Assembly: GCF_001426565.1 (NCBI RefSeq)
Contig: NZ_LMFA01000001.1
Coordinates: 27,273 to 81,698, forward strand
Direction: 5' to 3'
Length of the DNA stretch: 54,426 nt
DNA from: Rhizobium sp. Root482
GTDB taxonomy: Bacteria; Pseudomonadota; Alphaproteobacteria; Rhizobiales; Rhizobiaceae
Shown here: one piece after another, positions 7,883 through 17,229 of the stretch
How positions within the stretch are numbered: position 1 is the stretch's first letter
Layout: each line of letters begins with the position of its first letter
The notes under the pieces: generated by a model
The model's database searches: none
Seen by the model: the letters and a program-made list of their open reading frames with translations, nothing else
What the model was told of the DNA's origin: nothing
Position numbers and translations under genes: made by a program

Positions 7883-8638
7883 ATGCTTGATAATATCATG
7901 TCTATGCGTAGGGATCATGCAAAGAGAATGGTCCCGGTTGCCGGGTCGTCAACAGTCGATCTGGATGGCTATAACGACATTTCGTCGTTGGGCGAACGCA
8001 CCCTCAAACTTGCCATTGTAGACGAGCGCGCCCTGGATCGGGAGTGCCTTGGCCAGAGCCTCATAGCTCACGGCCTGGAGATGGATATCACCCTGTTCAG
8101 CTCGATCGACATGTGGAGGAGCGCACTGGCGACAAATTTTTGCGGCATCCTGATCAATGTCGGAGCCCGAGATTTCCTTCATGCCCAGTTGAACGAAGAG
8201 CTCACGCTCCTCATCGCGAACTATCCCGATCTGCCGGTGATCATCTTATCCGATAATCAGAATATCGAGCAGATCTTCGCGGCGCTGCAAATCGGCGTCA
8301 GGGGTTACATCCCGTCAACGGTCGGCATCGACGTTTGTGTGCAGGCTATCGCTCTCGCCCTTGCCGGTGGCATGTTTATTTCCATGGAGAGCTTGAACGA
8401 CATCCAGAAGCTTTTGTTCAAGGTGAGCCAGGTGGAAAGCAAGCGCTCGCAAATGTTTACCGCGCGCGAACAGACCGTCATCGAGGCGCTGCGACGCGGC
8501 AAGGCCAACAAGATCATCGCTTTTGAACTCGGTCTGAGCGAGAGCACTGTCAAGGTCCACATCCGAAACATCATGAAAAAGCTCCACGCGAGCAACCGGA
8601 CCGAAGCAATTTACAAGATAAACGCCGAGTTCGAATAA
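7883..8638 (+). CDS. LuxR-type regulator with degenerate receiver (first paralogue)
   Basis: 251 residues; start fixed by GGGGAGG five bases before ATG 7883. A NarL-like receiver (residues ~41-165) keeps one acidic pair residue set (IVDERALDRECL) but has Asn92 where the phosphoacceptor Asp belongs (GILINVGARD), and no Lys in RGYIPSTV. The LuxR helix-turn-helix follows (MFTAREQTVIEALRRGKANK, LSESTVKVHIRNIMKKL). It resembles the regulator at 23265: both share DERxLxRECL, RGYIP and nearly identical recognition helices. It opens the exopolysaccharide locus, 150 bp before the flippase gene, and is probably its phosphorylation-independent transcription regulator. That role is inferred from position. 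Confidence 0.9.
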   Translation: MLDNIMSMRRDHAKRMVPVAGSSTVDLDGYNDISSLGERTLKLAIVDERALDRECLGQSLIAHGLEMDITLFSSIDMWRSALATNFCGILINVGARDFLHAQLNEELTLLIANYPDLPVIILSDNQNIEQIFAALQIGVRGYIPSTVGIDVCVQAIALALAGGMFISMESLNDIQKLLFKVSQVESKRSQMFTAREQTVIEALRRGKANKIIAFELGLSESTVKVHIRNIMKKLHASNRTEAIYKINAEFE

Positions 8639-8788
8639 CAGGCTTTGCGCAGACCGGCGTTCCTACGCCTATCGGCCAGGGGGTGCACCGAATGGGGGTG
8701 TTTTACATAAGCCTCCAAAACGCCATCATGGCTCTCAGGGCAGCGGACGCAGTTCCGAAGTCGCACCGCCCTTTGTCGCGATGGGATC

Positions 8789-10267
8789 ATGCCAATGGGG
8801 ACTGTACGCAGGGCTTATTTCATGGCTGCGCTGGAGCAGTATTGCCAGATCATCATCAGCGTCGCGATGATCTTCGTAGTCTCCCGATTACTTAATTCCG
8901 AAGCCATCGGCGTTGCGGTCATCGGTCTGGGGCTGGGGGCGGTCGTATTCACGATCCGCGAATTCGTCACCTCGGAGTTCCTGATTCAGCGGGTGAACAT
9001 CACGACGCAAAGCGTGCGCACGGGAACAACGCTTGTCCTGTCGCTATCTCTTGCGATCGCCGCGCTACTGTGCCTGGCGGCGCCCTTCATCGCGGCCATC
9101 TACAATGAACCGCGCCTTCAGGCGTTCGTTTATCTGATCGCCGTCGCTGGTGTGATCGAGGCGCTAGCCTTACCCGCTTCTGCCTTGATGCGCCGCGACA
9201 TGCAATTCGGGATCGTGACGCGCATCAATGCCGGAACGGCCATAATCTACGCTACCGTGACGATTTCATGCGCGGCACTCGGACTGGGATTCATGAGCTT
9301 TGCCTGGGGCACCCTAGGCGCTGCGCTCATGCGCACAGCGCTGTCTTTTCATGCCAGGCCGCAATTGTGGATGTTCAGGCCCTGCCTTCGCGGAACAAGA
9401 GAAATCGTGGCATTCGGGGGATACAAGGGCGCCTCATCCGTCCTTGACCGGTTCTACGAGGCACTGCCGCAGCTGGTGCTCGGCTATATCATGCCGATGT
9501 CGGCGGTCGGCGTGTTCAATCGGGCGAACATCGTCTGCGGTCTTCCCGACAAGTTTCTTCTCTCGGCAATCTTTGCTGTGGCCTTTCCTGCTTTCTCGTT
9601 GGAGGTCCGTCACGAGCGCAGCCTTAAAGCGCCCTATCTGCGACTACTGGGATATATTTCCGTTCTGTTCATGCCGGCAACAGGAATGTTGGCGATCCTG
9701 GCCCACCCGGTCGTGCGTGTCTCCCTAGGCGGCGATTGGCTGGCGGTGGTACCTGTCTTGCAGATCCTGGCAGTTGCAGCTCTCTTTTCGTTTCCCTGTA
9801 TCTTGACGTTTCCGGTTCTCGCCGCACTTGGCGCGAACAGGGACGCCTGCGCGGCCAACTTTATCGGCAGGGGCCTTTCCACCGTCGTGATTTGCGCCGC
9901 CAGTTATCACGGCCTGATCGCATTGGCCTTAAGCCAATTCGTAACCCTTCCATTCCAGGCCTACGTCTCGTTGCGCTTCGTGCGGCGAAACGTACCTTTC
10001 GCATGGAGCGAATTGTGGAGCGTCCTTGGCCGGAGCGCTGTGGTAACCGCGTGTTCGATGGCAGGTCCGATGATGGTCCTCGGACTCAATGCATTCGACG
10101 GGGACCTGTCGGTCGTCCAGACCCTCTCCTGCTGTCTGCTGGCAGCTGCGGGTTGGATGGGTGGCGTGATTGCCGTGTCGCATCCGATCCTCGACGAATT
10201 GCCTCGTCTCATCGGTCGCTCCCTGCCTGGCTTTGGGAGCATCAGATTCTGGGCTGCGCCCCGTTAG
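8789..10267 (+). CDS. Wzx-type polysaccharide flippase
   Basis: A 492-residue integral membrane protein with about 12-14 hydrophobic segments along its length, resembling polysaccharide transporters of the Wzx/MOP superfamily (the lipopolysaccharide-exporter branch: MAALEQYCQIIISVAMIFVV at the start, VGVFNRANIVCGLPDKFL in the middle). Such proteins move undecaprenyl-diphosphate-linked repeat units across the inner membrane. It follows the LuxR-type regulator by 150 bp and precedes a glycosyltransferase gene. Starts at ATG 8789, 8795 or 8822 are possible; 8789 gives the longest product without overlap. It fits with the Wzy-like polymerase and ExoP-like co-polymerase further on to make a complete Wzx/Wzy route. 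Confidence 0.88.
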   Translation: MPMGTVRRAYFMAALEQYCQIIISVAMIFVVSRLLNSEAIGVAVIGLGLGAVVFTIREFVTSEFLIQRVNITTQSVRTGTTLVLSLSLAIAALLCLAAPFIAAIYNEPRLQAFVYLIAVAGVIEALALPASALMRRDMQFGIVTRINAGTAIIYATVTISCAALGLGFMSFAWGTLGAALMRTALSFHARPQLWMFRPCLRGTREIVAFGGYKGASSVLDRFYEALPQLVLGYIMPMSAVGVFNRANIVCGLPDKFLLSAIFAVAFPAFSLEVRHERSLKAPYLRLLGYISVLFMPATGMLAILAHPVVRVSLGGDWLAVVPVLQILAVAALFSFPCILTFPVLAALGANRDACAANFIGRGLSTVVICAASYHGLIALALSQFVTLPFQAYVSLRFVRRNVPFAWSELWSVLGRSAVVTACSMAGPMMVLGLNAFDGDLSVVQTLSCCLLAAAGWMGGVIAVSHPILDELPRLIGRSLPGFGSIRFWAAPR

Positions 10268-10388
10268 ATCTCCGTCTCCATGGCGCGTCCGGCGTCATCT
10301 TCTTTCGGGCGTTCGTCGGAATATCGGAGACAGGTTGTCGAAAGAACCAGCGGGATTGGAAGACGGACCGAACGGAGTTGTTGAGGCC

Positions 10389-11366
10389 ATGACCAGCATC
10401 GATGTCGTCATTCCGAACTACAATTACGGCCACTATCTGGAGGGCTGCGTCCAAAGCGTGCTGGATCAGGGGATCGACGAGCTCAGGATTCTCATAATCG
10501 ATAATGCTTCCGACGACGATAGTTGCCAGATAGCGCGTCGTCTGGCGGGAAAGGACGAACGGATCAGCCTGAGACTGCGCCCGCGGAACCTGGGCGCGCA
10601 CGCTTCTTTCAACGAGGGCATCGACTGGGCGCGGGGCGACGCCTTGCTGATCCTTTGCGCCGACGACATGATTGCGCCCGGCGCATTAATGCGCGCGAGT
10701 GCGATCCTCGACGAGCGCCCTTCCGTCAATCTGGTTTTCGGAAGAGCCGAATTCAGGACGACCGGGGATACCGGGGCTCGTCCTGCGATCACGTCGGCAG
10801 GGGGCTGGCGCGTCGAAAGCGGCGAGAGTTTCATCCACCGCCTTTGCCAGCAGGGGCACAACACGGTAAGTGGGCCCACCGTCCTCGTGCGGACATCGGC
10901 CCAGAAGCGCGTCGGTCTCTATAACCCCAGTTTGTCCCATACGGACGATCTTGAGATGTGGCTGCGCATCGCGACAACCGGCAATGTCGCCTCGACCGAG
11001 GCGATTCAGGCGGTCGCCCGCGTTCATGCCAACAATCGCTCGGCATCGGTTGGAACCACCCATCGGTGGAACATGGAGTTCGAGGCCGCTTACCGCGCAT
11101 TTTTCTCAGGCCTTGGCGCAGGAATGCCAGGATCCGATCGGCTCCTCAAAACGGCGATGAGAAGCATCGCGGACCGCTCCTACTGGTGCGGGATCAGAGC
11201 ATTGTGGCAGCGCGAAGCCGGCGCGGGCGAGCTGCTGCGGCACGCCATCCGCCTTCATCCCGCCTGTGCGATCCTACCGTCCTTCGGCCATCTGGCCAGT
11301 GAGAAACGCCTTCGCAAAGCGCTCTCCATCGTCCTTGGTCAACCGGGCATCCGAAAAGGCGGATAA
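10389..11366 (+). CDS. Family 2 glycosyltransferase
   Basis: 325 residues from ATG 10389, taken instead of the far upstream in-frame start because the GT-A fold begins at once (TSIDVVIPNYNYGHYLEGCV) and a GGAG lies upstream. Shows the nucleotide-binding IDNASDDDS region, the metal-binding acidic motif in LILCADDM and the acceptor-side segment SHTDDLEMWLRIA. GT2 enzymes invert configuration and act on the cytoplasmic face of the inner membrane, adding one sugar to the lipid-linked repeat unit. Which sugar cannot be told. It runs after the flippase on the same strand and converges with the pyruvyl transferase (15 bp between stops). Confidence 0.9.
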   Translation: MTSIDVVIPNYNYGHYLEGCVQSVLDQGIDELRILIIDNASDDDSCQIARRLAGKDERISLRLRPRNLGAHASFNEGIDWARGDALLILCADDMIAPGALMRASAILDERPSVNLVFGRAEFRTTGDTGARPAITSAGGWRVESGESFIHRLCQQGHNTVSGPTVLVRTSAQKRVGLYNPSLSHTDDLEMWLRIATTGNVASTEAIQAVARVHANNRSASVGTTHRWNMEFEAAYRAFFSGLGAGMPGSDRLLKTAMRSIADRSYWCGIRALWQREAGAGELLRHAIRLHPACAILPSFGHLASEKRLRKALSIVLGQPGIRKGG

Positions 11367-11380
11367 GTCAGCCAGGACTG

Positions 11381-12637
11381 TCAGGGGCCGTTCGTTGAGC
11401 CGATTGCGCCTGACAAGCGACGCGGGCGCTTCAGTCTCAGCGCGGCCGGTTCCGCGCACCATTTGAGAAGCAGTTCCTCCTGGGTCTCGAGACTTGTCTG
11501 TACGGCAAGCCCGGCGGTTTCTATTTCTTGCTGTACCGCAGCGACGTTGGTGACGATCTGTTTGAACTGCGCCCTCAGGACCGCAAGGTCGAAGGTCTGG
11601 ATAGGCTGGCTGTAGCGCTGCTGGCCAAAAGCAGTCAGAAGATCGAGATTTTTCTGGGCATATCCGATCGAGATGGTCGGCCGGCCAAGCTTCAGGGCGC
11701 AGACGACATTGTGATAGCGAGAGGCGACCACGATATCGGTCTTGAGGATGTTGCACATGAGCTGCTGCAGTGTTCCACCCGTGCCGGCGCAGACAAGATC
11801 AAGCAGGCTCGGCTCGCGCGAGGCAATGCGTGCCATGATGTCGTGCATGGCGATCCTGTCCGTTACGTCGCCTGTCAGGAGGAGGACATTGTGGCCCTTT
11901 GTCGACAGCCAAACGACAAAATCGGTCATCTTGGCGATGTAGGTCTCATAAATTTGGGTAGCATCCGAAGCGTCTTTCGACCAGCCGCGATACTGCATGA
12001 CGCCGACGCCCACCGACAAGCGAGCGCCCGGTGTGCGCGGCGGCACGGCGGGCACAGGCAAGCGGAAAGCGATATCCGGAAAGAGCCCCTCCGAGCCAAC
12101 ATCGAGGCCGAGACCTTTTACGTAGTCTCTTGAGAATGCGTCGCGATAGGATCTGTATCCTGCGCTGTTGGCCGCAAGCTTCATGAACCAGCGGCTGAGC
12201 CGGCGACTGACCGGTCCGGCACCGATGCTAACGAAGGCGACGCGCGCCCTGCGCAGGCGCGCTGCGATGCACCATCGAAATACCACGAAGGGCCAGCCGA
12301 AAGGGTGTTCTTGAAAGTCGTCAAGAATGCCGGTGCCAGGGATGATGAGGATATCGACGCCCTCAAGGCTCGACAGGAGGAAGAACAGCGCCGCGATCTT
12401 GCGGGCAGGAGCCTTCAGAAACCTGGTCCATCGCGGTGCGGCCGCCCTCTGCGCAGTGGTGCCGGTGATGCCGATCGAGGAAACATTATAGCGGGCCTCG
12501 ATCAAGTCCGGATCCGAGCAGATGCAGATCAATTCGCAGTCGGGCCGGGCGTGCCGGAGAAGATTGAGCATGGATTCCATCGACCCGTCATTGCCGCTGT
12601 TTCCGCTGCCAAACTGGCCGAATAATGCAATCTTCAT
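11381..12637 (-). CDS. Polysaccharide pyruvyl transferase family protein
   Basis: 418 residues from ATG 12637, which has GAGAGGG six bases upstream; ATG 12643 would lie directly against that site. Family features: KIALFGQFGSGNSGNDGSM at the N-terminus, IPGTGILDD, SIGAGPVS, a central GVGVMQYRGW and the C-terminal ASRYHNVVCALKLGRPTISIGY. These enzymes add a pyruvate ketal from phosphoenolpyruvate to a sugar of the repeat unit, giving an acidic polysaccharide; related proteins in the family (CsaB, WcaK) have similar folds. It is the first of several minus-strand genes inserted among plus-strand ones in this locus and is divergent from the next glycosyltransferase. Confidence 0.88.
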   Translation of the reverse strand: MKIALFGQFGSGNSGNDGSMESMLNLLRHARPDCELICICSDPDLIEARYNVSSIGITGTTAQRAAAPRWTRFLKAPARKIAALFFLLSSLEGVDILIIPGTGILDDFQEHPFGWPFVVFRWCIAARLRRARVAFVSIGAGPVSRRLSRWFMKLAANSAGYRSYRDAFSRDYVKGLGLDVGSEGLFPDIAFRLPVPAVPPRTPGARLSVGVGVMQYRGWSKDASDATQIYETYIAKMTDFVVWLSTKGHNVLLLTGDVTDRIAMHDIMARIASREPSLLDLVCAGTGGTLQQLMCNILKTDIVVASRYHNVVCALKLGRPTISIGYAQKNLDLLTAFGQQRYSQPIQTFDLAVLRAQFKQIVTNVAAVQQEIETAGLAVQTSLETQEELLLKWCAEPAALRLKRPRRLSGAIGSTNGP

Positions 12638-13044
12638 GGGCATCCCTCTCGTAAGCAAGTCGCCTCGTGGCAACCCGCTGCGTTTTCACGCCTCATCTCT
12701 GTCGGTGAGCTAGGTGGAAGAAACATTCGGCCTTGTGGATGGCAGCCGGACGCGATCATTAGAGGCGGAATGCGAGCTGGATTGCGGCGAATACCCCCGA
12801 GCGCCGGACGGCCGGCGATGGTGCCGAATATCGACGATCGAGCATTCCCTGTTCAGATCGACATGAGGGCGAGCCACTCATCTCTTTGGCTAGGTAGCTT
12901 TGACTGACATTTCTAACGGACAGGGTCCGATACCTGCATGGATCACATTGCGCCCTCAGTAATACGCGTATGCTTCGATGCGGGATTGGCGCGATCCAGC
13001 TGCGTCGTTGGTCTCAAAACCATCCGGCAGGGGAGCCCGCACCC
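12638..13044. promoter_or_regulatory. Divergent intergenic region, ~400 bp
   Basis: Separates the minus-strand pyruvyl transferase from the plus-strand glycosyltransferase, so it must carry a promoter for each. No open frame here looks like a protein, and I see no clear hexamers, hairpin or repeat. Confidence 0.35.
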
Positions 13045-14235
13045 GTGAAATTCGCATTTTTCGTGATGCCTCATATCGGAGGCACCTATTCGGTCTTCAC
13101 CCAACTGCGGCAGGGGATGGCCCCGCACGGAATCTCGGTCGAGTGGCTTGGCCTCGAAAAGCGGCGCGATTTTGCAGGGATCGACGAGGAAGAGCACGCG
13201 GCCTACGGCGCATATGTGTCGTGTCCGCCGGAGGCTGACGAGCAGCAGCAGGCTGCCGCGCTCGCAAGGGCTATTCGCCTGCGAGGCTATGATGGCATCT
13301 TTGTCAACGTGTTGGCGGACCCCGTCGAGACCAACCTGGTGCGATACCTTCCTTCGTCTGTTCTGCGCATCATGATTGTTCACAACATTACTTACGGCAC
13401 CTACCTTGCCGCGACCGCGATCCGCAACCACGTGCATGCCACCGTTTGCGTCTCTGAGCGGTGCCGGCGGGATTTGGTGCGCGCGCACGGATTTCCGCCG
13501 TCGAGCACCTTTGTCATCCCAAACGCCGTGGACGTCGCGGCGATCGGGGACACGACACGCCCGCTGGAACCGGTAGGCCTGCGCCTTATTGCGCTAGGCC
13601 GTGTCGAGAATATCTCGAAGGGCGTGTTCTGGCTGCCGGAGATACTGCGTGCGCTGCCGGACGATGTCACGCTGACCGTGGCGGGTGACGGCCCCGACCT
13701 TGCCGAACTCCGGCGGCGTTTGTCGGGTCTTGAGGCACGCGTGCGTTTTCTCGGTTTTGTGCCGCCGCGCGACGTTCTGCCACTGCTTCTCAATCACGAC
13801 GCTCTTATCATGCCGTCCCGCTTCGAGGGATTTGGAATCACCATCGTGGAAGCCATGGCCGCCGGCTGCGTACCGGTCGTCTCGCGTATTTCTGGCGTGA
13901 CCGACACGATCGTAGACCATGGGAAGGACGGGCTGCTGTTCAAGATCGGCAATGGATCGCAGGCTGTGAGCATCATCCTAGCCTTGCGAAACCGCTCCCT
14001 GTGGGCGGCCCTTTCCATCGCCGCCCGGCAAAAGGCGCGGGATGCATTCAGCGTCGATCTGATGGGAACGCGCTATGCGGCGCTCGTCCGGCAAGTCGAT
14101 GACCGACGTCCGCGGACCGCTGCGCCGCTCGACATCGCATTCTGGTCAATGCCGGGCAGCCTTCGTCCGAGTTTCAGGCGTCTTGTTCCCCAGCCTATCA
14201 AGAATTGGCTGCGGTTGTGCAGCGAACGACTCTAG
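13045..14235 (+). CDS. Family 4 glycosyltransferase (first)
   Basis: 396 residues from GTG 13045, supported by GGGGAG nine bases upstream and by the GT-B N-terminus starting right there (KFAFFVMPHIGGTYSVF); an upstream in-frame ATG at 12970 would add 25 unrelated residues. The C-terminal half holds the donor site: ALGRVENISKGVFWLPEILR, FLGFVPPRDVLPLLLNHDAL and the E-x7-E motif in PSRFEGFGITIVEAMAAGCV. Retaining GT4 enzymes transfer a sugar from a nucleotide donor, at the cytoplasmic face. It begins the transcription unit that leads into the sugar cassette; the next gene starts 80 bp after its stop. Confidence 0.9.
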   Translation: MKFAFFVMPHIGGTYSVFTQLRQGMAPHGISVEWLGLEKRRDFAGIDEEEHAAYGAYVSCPPEADEQQQAAALARAIRLRGYDGIFVNVLADPVETNLVRYLPSSVLRIMIVHNITYGTYLAATAIRNHVHATVCVSERCRRDLVRAHGFPPSSTFVIPNAVDVAAIGDTTRPLEPVGLRLIALGRVENISKGVFWLPEILRALPDDVTLTVAGDGPDLAELRRRLSGLEARVRFLGFVPPRDVLPLLLNHDALIMPSRFEGFGITIVEAMAAGCVPVVSRISGVTDTIVDHGKDGLLFKIGNGSQAVSIILALRNRSLWAALSIAARQKARDAFSVDLMGTRYAALVRQVDDRRPRTAAPLDIAFWSMPGSLRPSFRRLVPQPIKNWLRLCSERL

Positions 14236-14315
14236 AGAGCCCAAAACGTTCGAGCACAAGTGCCGCTTTGACGTTCGCTGTCGAATTGCCCATCATCCAA
14301 GGAGGTCTTCGTGTG

Positions 14316-15698
14316 ATGTCTTACATCCGGAATTTCGAGAATTCCAATTTATTGCGCCGCCGGGCACACCACCTTATTCCGGGCGGGTCTCATACGTACG
14401 CCAAGGGCGATGACCAGTTTCCTGTTCTGTCGCCGGGTTTCATCACCAAGGGTCTCGGTTGCCACGTCTGGGATGTCGATGGCAATGCCTACATCGAATA
14501 TGGCATGGGAAACCGTTCCGTCGGCCTCGGGCACGCCTATCCCTCTGTCCTTGATGCCGTGCACAAGACGCTGGAGCAAGGCAGCAATTTTACCCGTCCT
14601 GCGGCCATTGAAGTAAGCTGCGCCACCAAGTTTCTGGACATGGTGCGAACGGCGGAAATGGTAAAGTTCTGCAAGGACGGGTCGCACGCTACTACGGCCG
14701 CCATGCGGCTCGCCCGCGCCGTGACAGGCCGAGATCTGATTGCGCGTTGCAGCGATCATCCGTTTTTTGCGACGGACGACTGGTTCATCGGCACGACAGA
14801 AATGAACGCCGGCATTCCCAAGGCTGTCAGAGATCTGACACTCGGATTTCGATACAACGACCTGGAAAGCGTCCATATGCTCTTTGCCCGGCATCCGGGC
14901 CGTATCGCGGCTCTCATCGTGGAGCCTGCGCGGGGCGACGAGCCGGCGGGGGATTACCTGCGGGCGCTGAAGGCGCTTTGCCACGACAACGGAGCTCTGT
15001 TCGTCCTCGACGAAATGATCACCGGCTTTCGGTGGCACAATGGCGGTGCCCAGCAACTGTTCGATGTTGTCGCGGACCTCTCCTGCTTCGGCAAGGCGCT
15101 GGGAAATGGCTTTGCGATCTCGGCGCTCGCCGGCAAACGCGAATTCATGGAGCTGGGGGGGATCGAACAGACCGAACGGCCACGGGTCTTTCTGCTATCG
15201 ACGACGCACGGCGCCGAGACCCATGCGATGGCCGCCGCGATCGCCACGATGAAAGTCTATGAACAAGAGCCTGTCATTGAACATCTGCACCGGCAGGGGA
15301 CCTCTCTGAGGACGGGGCTCGAGCAGGCTGCCGCGCGGCACGGCATCGGCGAATTCTTCCGGGTCGTCGGCAGAGCGTCCTGTTTAAGCTACATGACGCT
15401 CGACGAAAACGGTCTGCCCTCGCAGGCCTTTCGCAGCCTTCTTCTGCAGGAGACAATCGCGCGCGGCATCCTCGCGCCGTCGCTGGTCGTCAGCTACACC
15501 CATGAAAATCAGGACATTGAGCGGACCATCGAGGCATTTGACGGTGCCTTCGCCGTCTACCGCCGCGCGCTCGATAGCGGCGTTGCCGGACAGCTCGTCG
15601 GCAGGCCCTCTGACGTCGTCTTCCGCAAATACAACCAACCGGCCGTTCCCCTGGCTTCGTTGCCTCACCTCGTTCGGGCCAAGACGGAAGTGGCCTGA
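14316..15698 (+). CDS. Class III PLP aminotransferase (glutamate-1-semialdehyde aminomutase-like)
   Basis: 460 residues from ATG 14316, ten bases behind GGAGG; GTG 14313 is also possible. Class III fold: GGSHTYAKGDDQF, GHAYPSVLDAV, phosphate-binding KDGSHATTAAMRLAR, cofactor Asp in FVLDEMITGFRW, and the Schiff-base Lys in CFGKALGNGFAIS. The closest family resemblance is to glutamate-1-semialdehyde 2,1-aminomutase, but the ~30-residue C-terminal extension and the setting among glycosyltransferases and nucleotide-sugar genes argue against haem synthesis. It more likely aminates or isomerises a keto intermediate that decorates the polysaccharide. The substrate is unknown. The next gene starts 11 bp downstream. 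Confidence 0.85.
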   Translation: MSYIRNFENSNLLRRRAHHLIPGGSHTYAKGDDQFPVLSPGFITKGLGCHVWDVDGNAYIEYGMGNRSVGLGHAYPSVLDAVHKTLEQGSNFTRPAAIEVSCATKFLDMVRTAEMVKFCKDGSHATTAAMRLARAVTGRDLIARCSDHPFFATDDWFIGTTEMNAGIPKAVRDLTLGFRYNDLESVHMLFARHPGRIAALIVEPARGDEPAGDYLRALKALCHDNGALFVLDEMITGFRWHNGGAQQLFDVVADLSCFGKALGNGFAISALAGKREFMELGGIEQTERPRVFLLSTTHGAETHAMAAAIATMKVYEQEPVIEHLHRQGTSLRTGLEQAAARHGIGEFFRVVGRASCLSYMTLDENGLPSQAFRSLLLQETIARGILAPSLVVSYTHENQDIERTIEAFDGAFAVYRRALDSGVAGQLVGRPSDVVFRKYNQPAVPLASLPHLVRAKTEVA

Positions 15699-15709
15699 GG
15701 GCGCCGGAC

Positions 15710-17080
15710 ATGACGCCAAGCAGCTTCGGTCTCAAGGCGCAGGCGAGACGACAAGCCATGGCGGTGCCTGACCAAGGGTCATTCCCATGCGATCCCTTAC
15801 GTTGCGTGCGACTTGCTCTCCTTTGCATTTTTGCCGTTTTGATCGCTCTTCCAACGGTTGCGGGTGAGCGCTTTCCGCTGACGGTCTCGGCAAATGGGCG
15901 GCATCTCATCGATGCAGCGGGAAAGCCGTTCCTCGTGTCGGGCGATGCGGCCTGGTCGTTGATCGCGGATCTGGCGCGCGACGAGATCGACCTGTATCTC
16001 GACAGCCGGTCTAAACTGGGCTTCAACACGATCGTGGTCTCGCTGATTGAGCACAAATTCAGTCGCAACGCTCCGCGAAACGCCTATGGCGTCGCGCCGT
16101 TCAAGGCGGATCGAGCGTTTTTCGATCCAGTGGACGCTTATTTCGATCACGCTTTCTGGTTCATCCAGCAGGCCCGTGCGCGCGGCTTCCTCGTTATCCT
16201 CGCCCCTGCTTATCTCGGCATCGAAGGGAGCGACGAGGGATGGTCGAAGGAGATGGCGGCCGCCGGTCCCGTTGAACTTGAAGCCTATGGTGCCTATCTT
16301 GGCCGGCGTTTCGCCTCCTTGCCGAACATTATCTGGCTGCAGGGCGGCGATGCTGATCCGCGCGACAAGGCGCTTGTAGCAGCGATCGTGGCCGGGCTGA
16401 AGCGCACCGGGTCGGCGGCGCTCCAGAGCGTACATGGAAACCGGGACAGCGTGATGGGCGATGTCTGGTCGCAAGCAGCCTGGATCGATATCGGGACGGT
16501 CTATACCTATGGCGACGTTGCAGCGGCGATGGCTACCGCGCGCAAAGCGCTGCCAGGCCGTCCTGTGCTGCTCCTGGAGAGCGCCTACGAGGGCGAGCGG
16601 GGGACGACCGCACAAGATATCCGCGCGGCTGCCTGGACCGCGATCCTTTCTGGTGGCACCGGCCAGGTCTTTGGCAACAATCCCGTCTGGCATTTCGCCG
16701 GTCCCGCACCGTTCCAACAAAAGCAGGAATGGCGCGAGGCGCTCGCCAGTCCGGGCGCACGCGACATGAGCAGAATGTTCGCCTTTTTTCAGGACCTGGA
16801 CTGGTGGAAGATCGAGCCACTATGTCCCCCGACCGGTCGGAATTCGGTCTGCGGGCGAGCTTCCGACCATAGCTTTGCGCTTGTCTACACGTCGGGAGAC
16901 CCGGTCGTGTACCTTGATGCGGCAGCAACCGCCGGCAAACGCAATTCACGCTGGTTCGATCCGTCCTCTGGTACGATATCTCCCGCGGTTTCGACGCAAG
17001 GGGCAGGGAAATACCGCCCTCCGGGGCCTTTGAACGCCGCTGGCGGCACAGATTGGGTCTTGCTTTTGACGGCACGCTGA
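15710..17080 (+). CDS. Secreted DUF4038 glycoside hydrolase-like protein
   Basis: 456 residues. ATG 15710 has GAGGG eight bases upstream. After ~30 residues comes a hydrophobic signal segment ([20 protein letters not shown]) and then the mature protein. The N-terminal half matches the DUF4038 TIM-barrel family: [61 protein letters not shown], with acidic residues at barrel ends. A short C-terminal beta domain ([20 protein letters not shown]) resembles the collagen-binding-like domain that often follows. Relatives include endo-acting apiosidase-type hydrolases. Placed in a biosynthetic locus with a signal peptide, it probably trims or releases the polysaccharide outside the cytoplasm. No activity is shown by sequence. 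Confidence 0.82.
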   Translation: MTPSSFGLKAQARRQAMAVPDQGSFPCDPLRCVRLALLCIFAVLIALPTVAGERFPLTVSANGRHLIDAAGKPFLVSGDAAWSLIADLARDEIDLYLDSRSKLGFNTIVVSLIEHKFSRNAPRNAYGVAPFKADRAFFDPVDAYFDHAFWFIQQARARGFLVILAPAYLGIEGSDEGWSKEMAAAGPVELEAYGAYLGRRFASLPNIIWLQGGDADPRDKALVAAIVAGLKRTGSAALQSVHGNRDSVMGDVWSQAAWIDIGTVYTYGDVAAAMATARKALPGRPVLLLESAYEGERGTTAQDIRAAAWTAILSGGTGQVFGNNPVWHFAGPAPFQQKQEWREALASPGARDMSRMFAFFQDLDWWKIEPLCPPTGRNSVCGRASDHSFALVYTSGDPVVYLDAAATAGKRNSRWFDPSSGTISPAVSTQGAGKYRPPGPLNAAGGTDWVLLLTAR

Positions 17081-17229
17081 TCCGATCGGCCCGTTCCATC
17101 CTGCAAATGGCGTATGCGTGCCCTCTTCCTCCTGCCCCGATGGACAACCCATCAACCCGATCTGCTCAATGGCAACAGGCGCCGCACGCTTCTAGCCTCT
17201 CTTTTGTCGTCAACCACGGGGAGACTACC

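Noticed and set aside
14316..15698. hemL (haem biosynthesis)
   Set aside because: The class III fold is shared, but neighbours are all polysaccharide genes and the C-terminus is extended.
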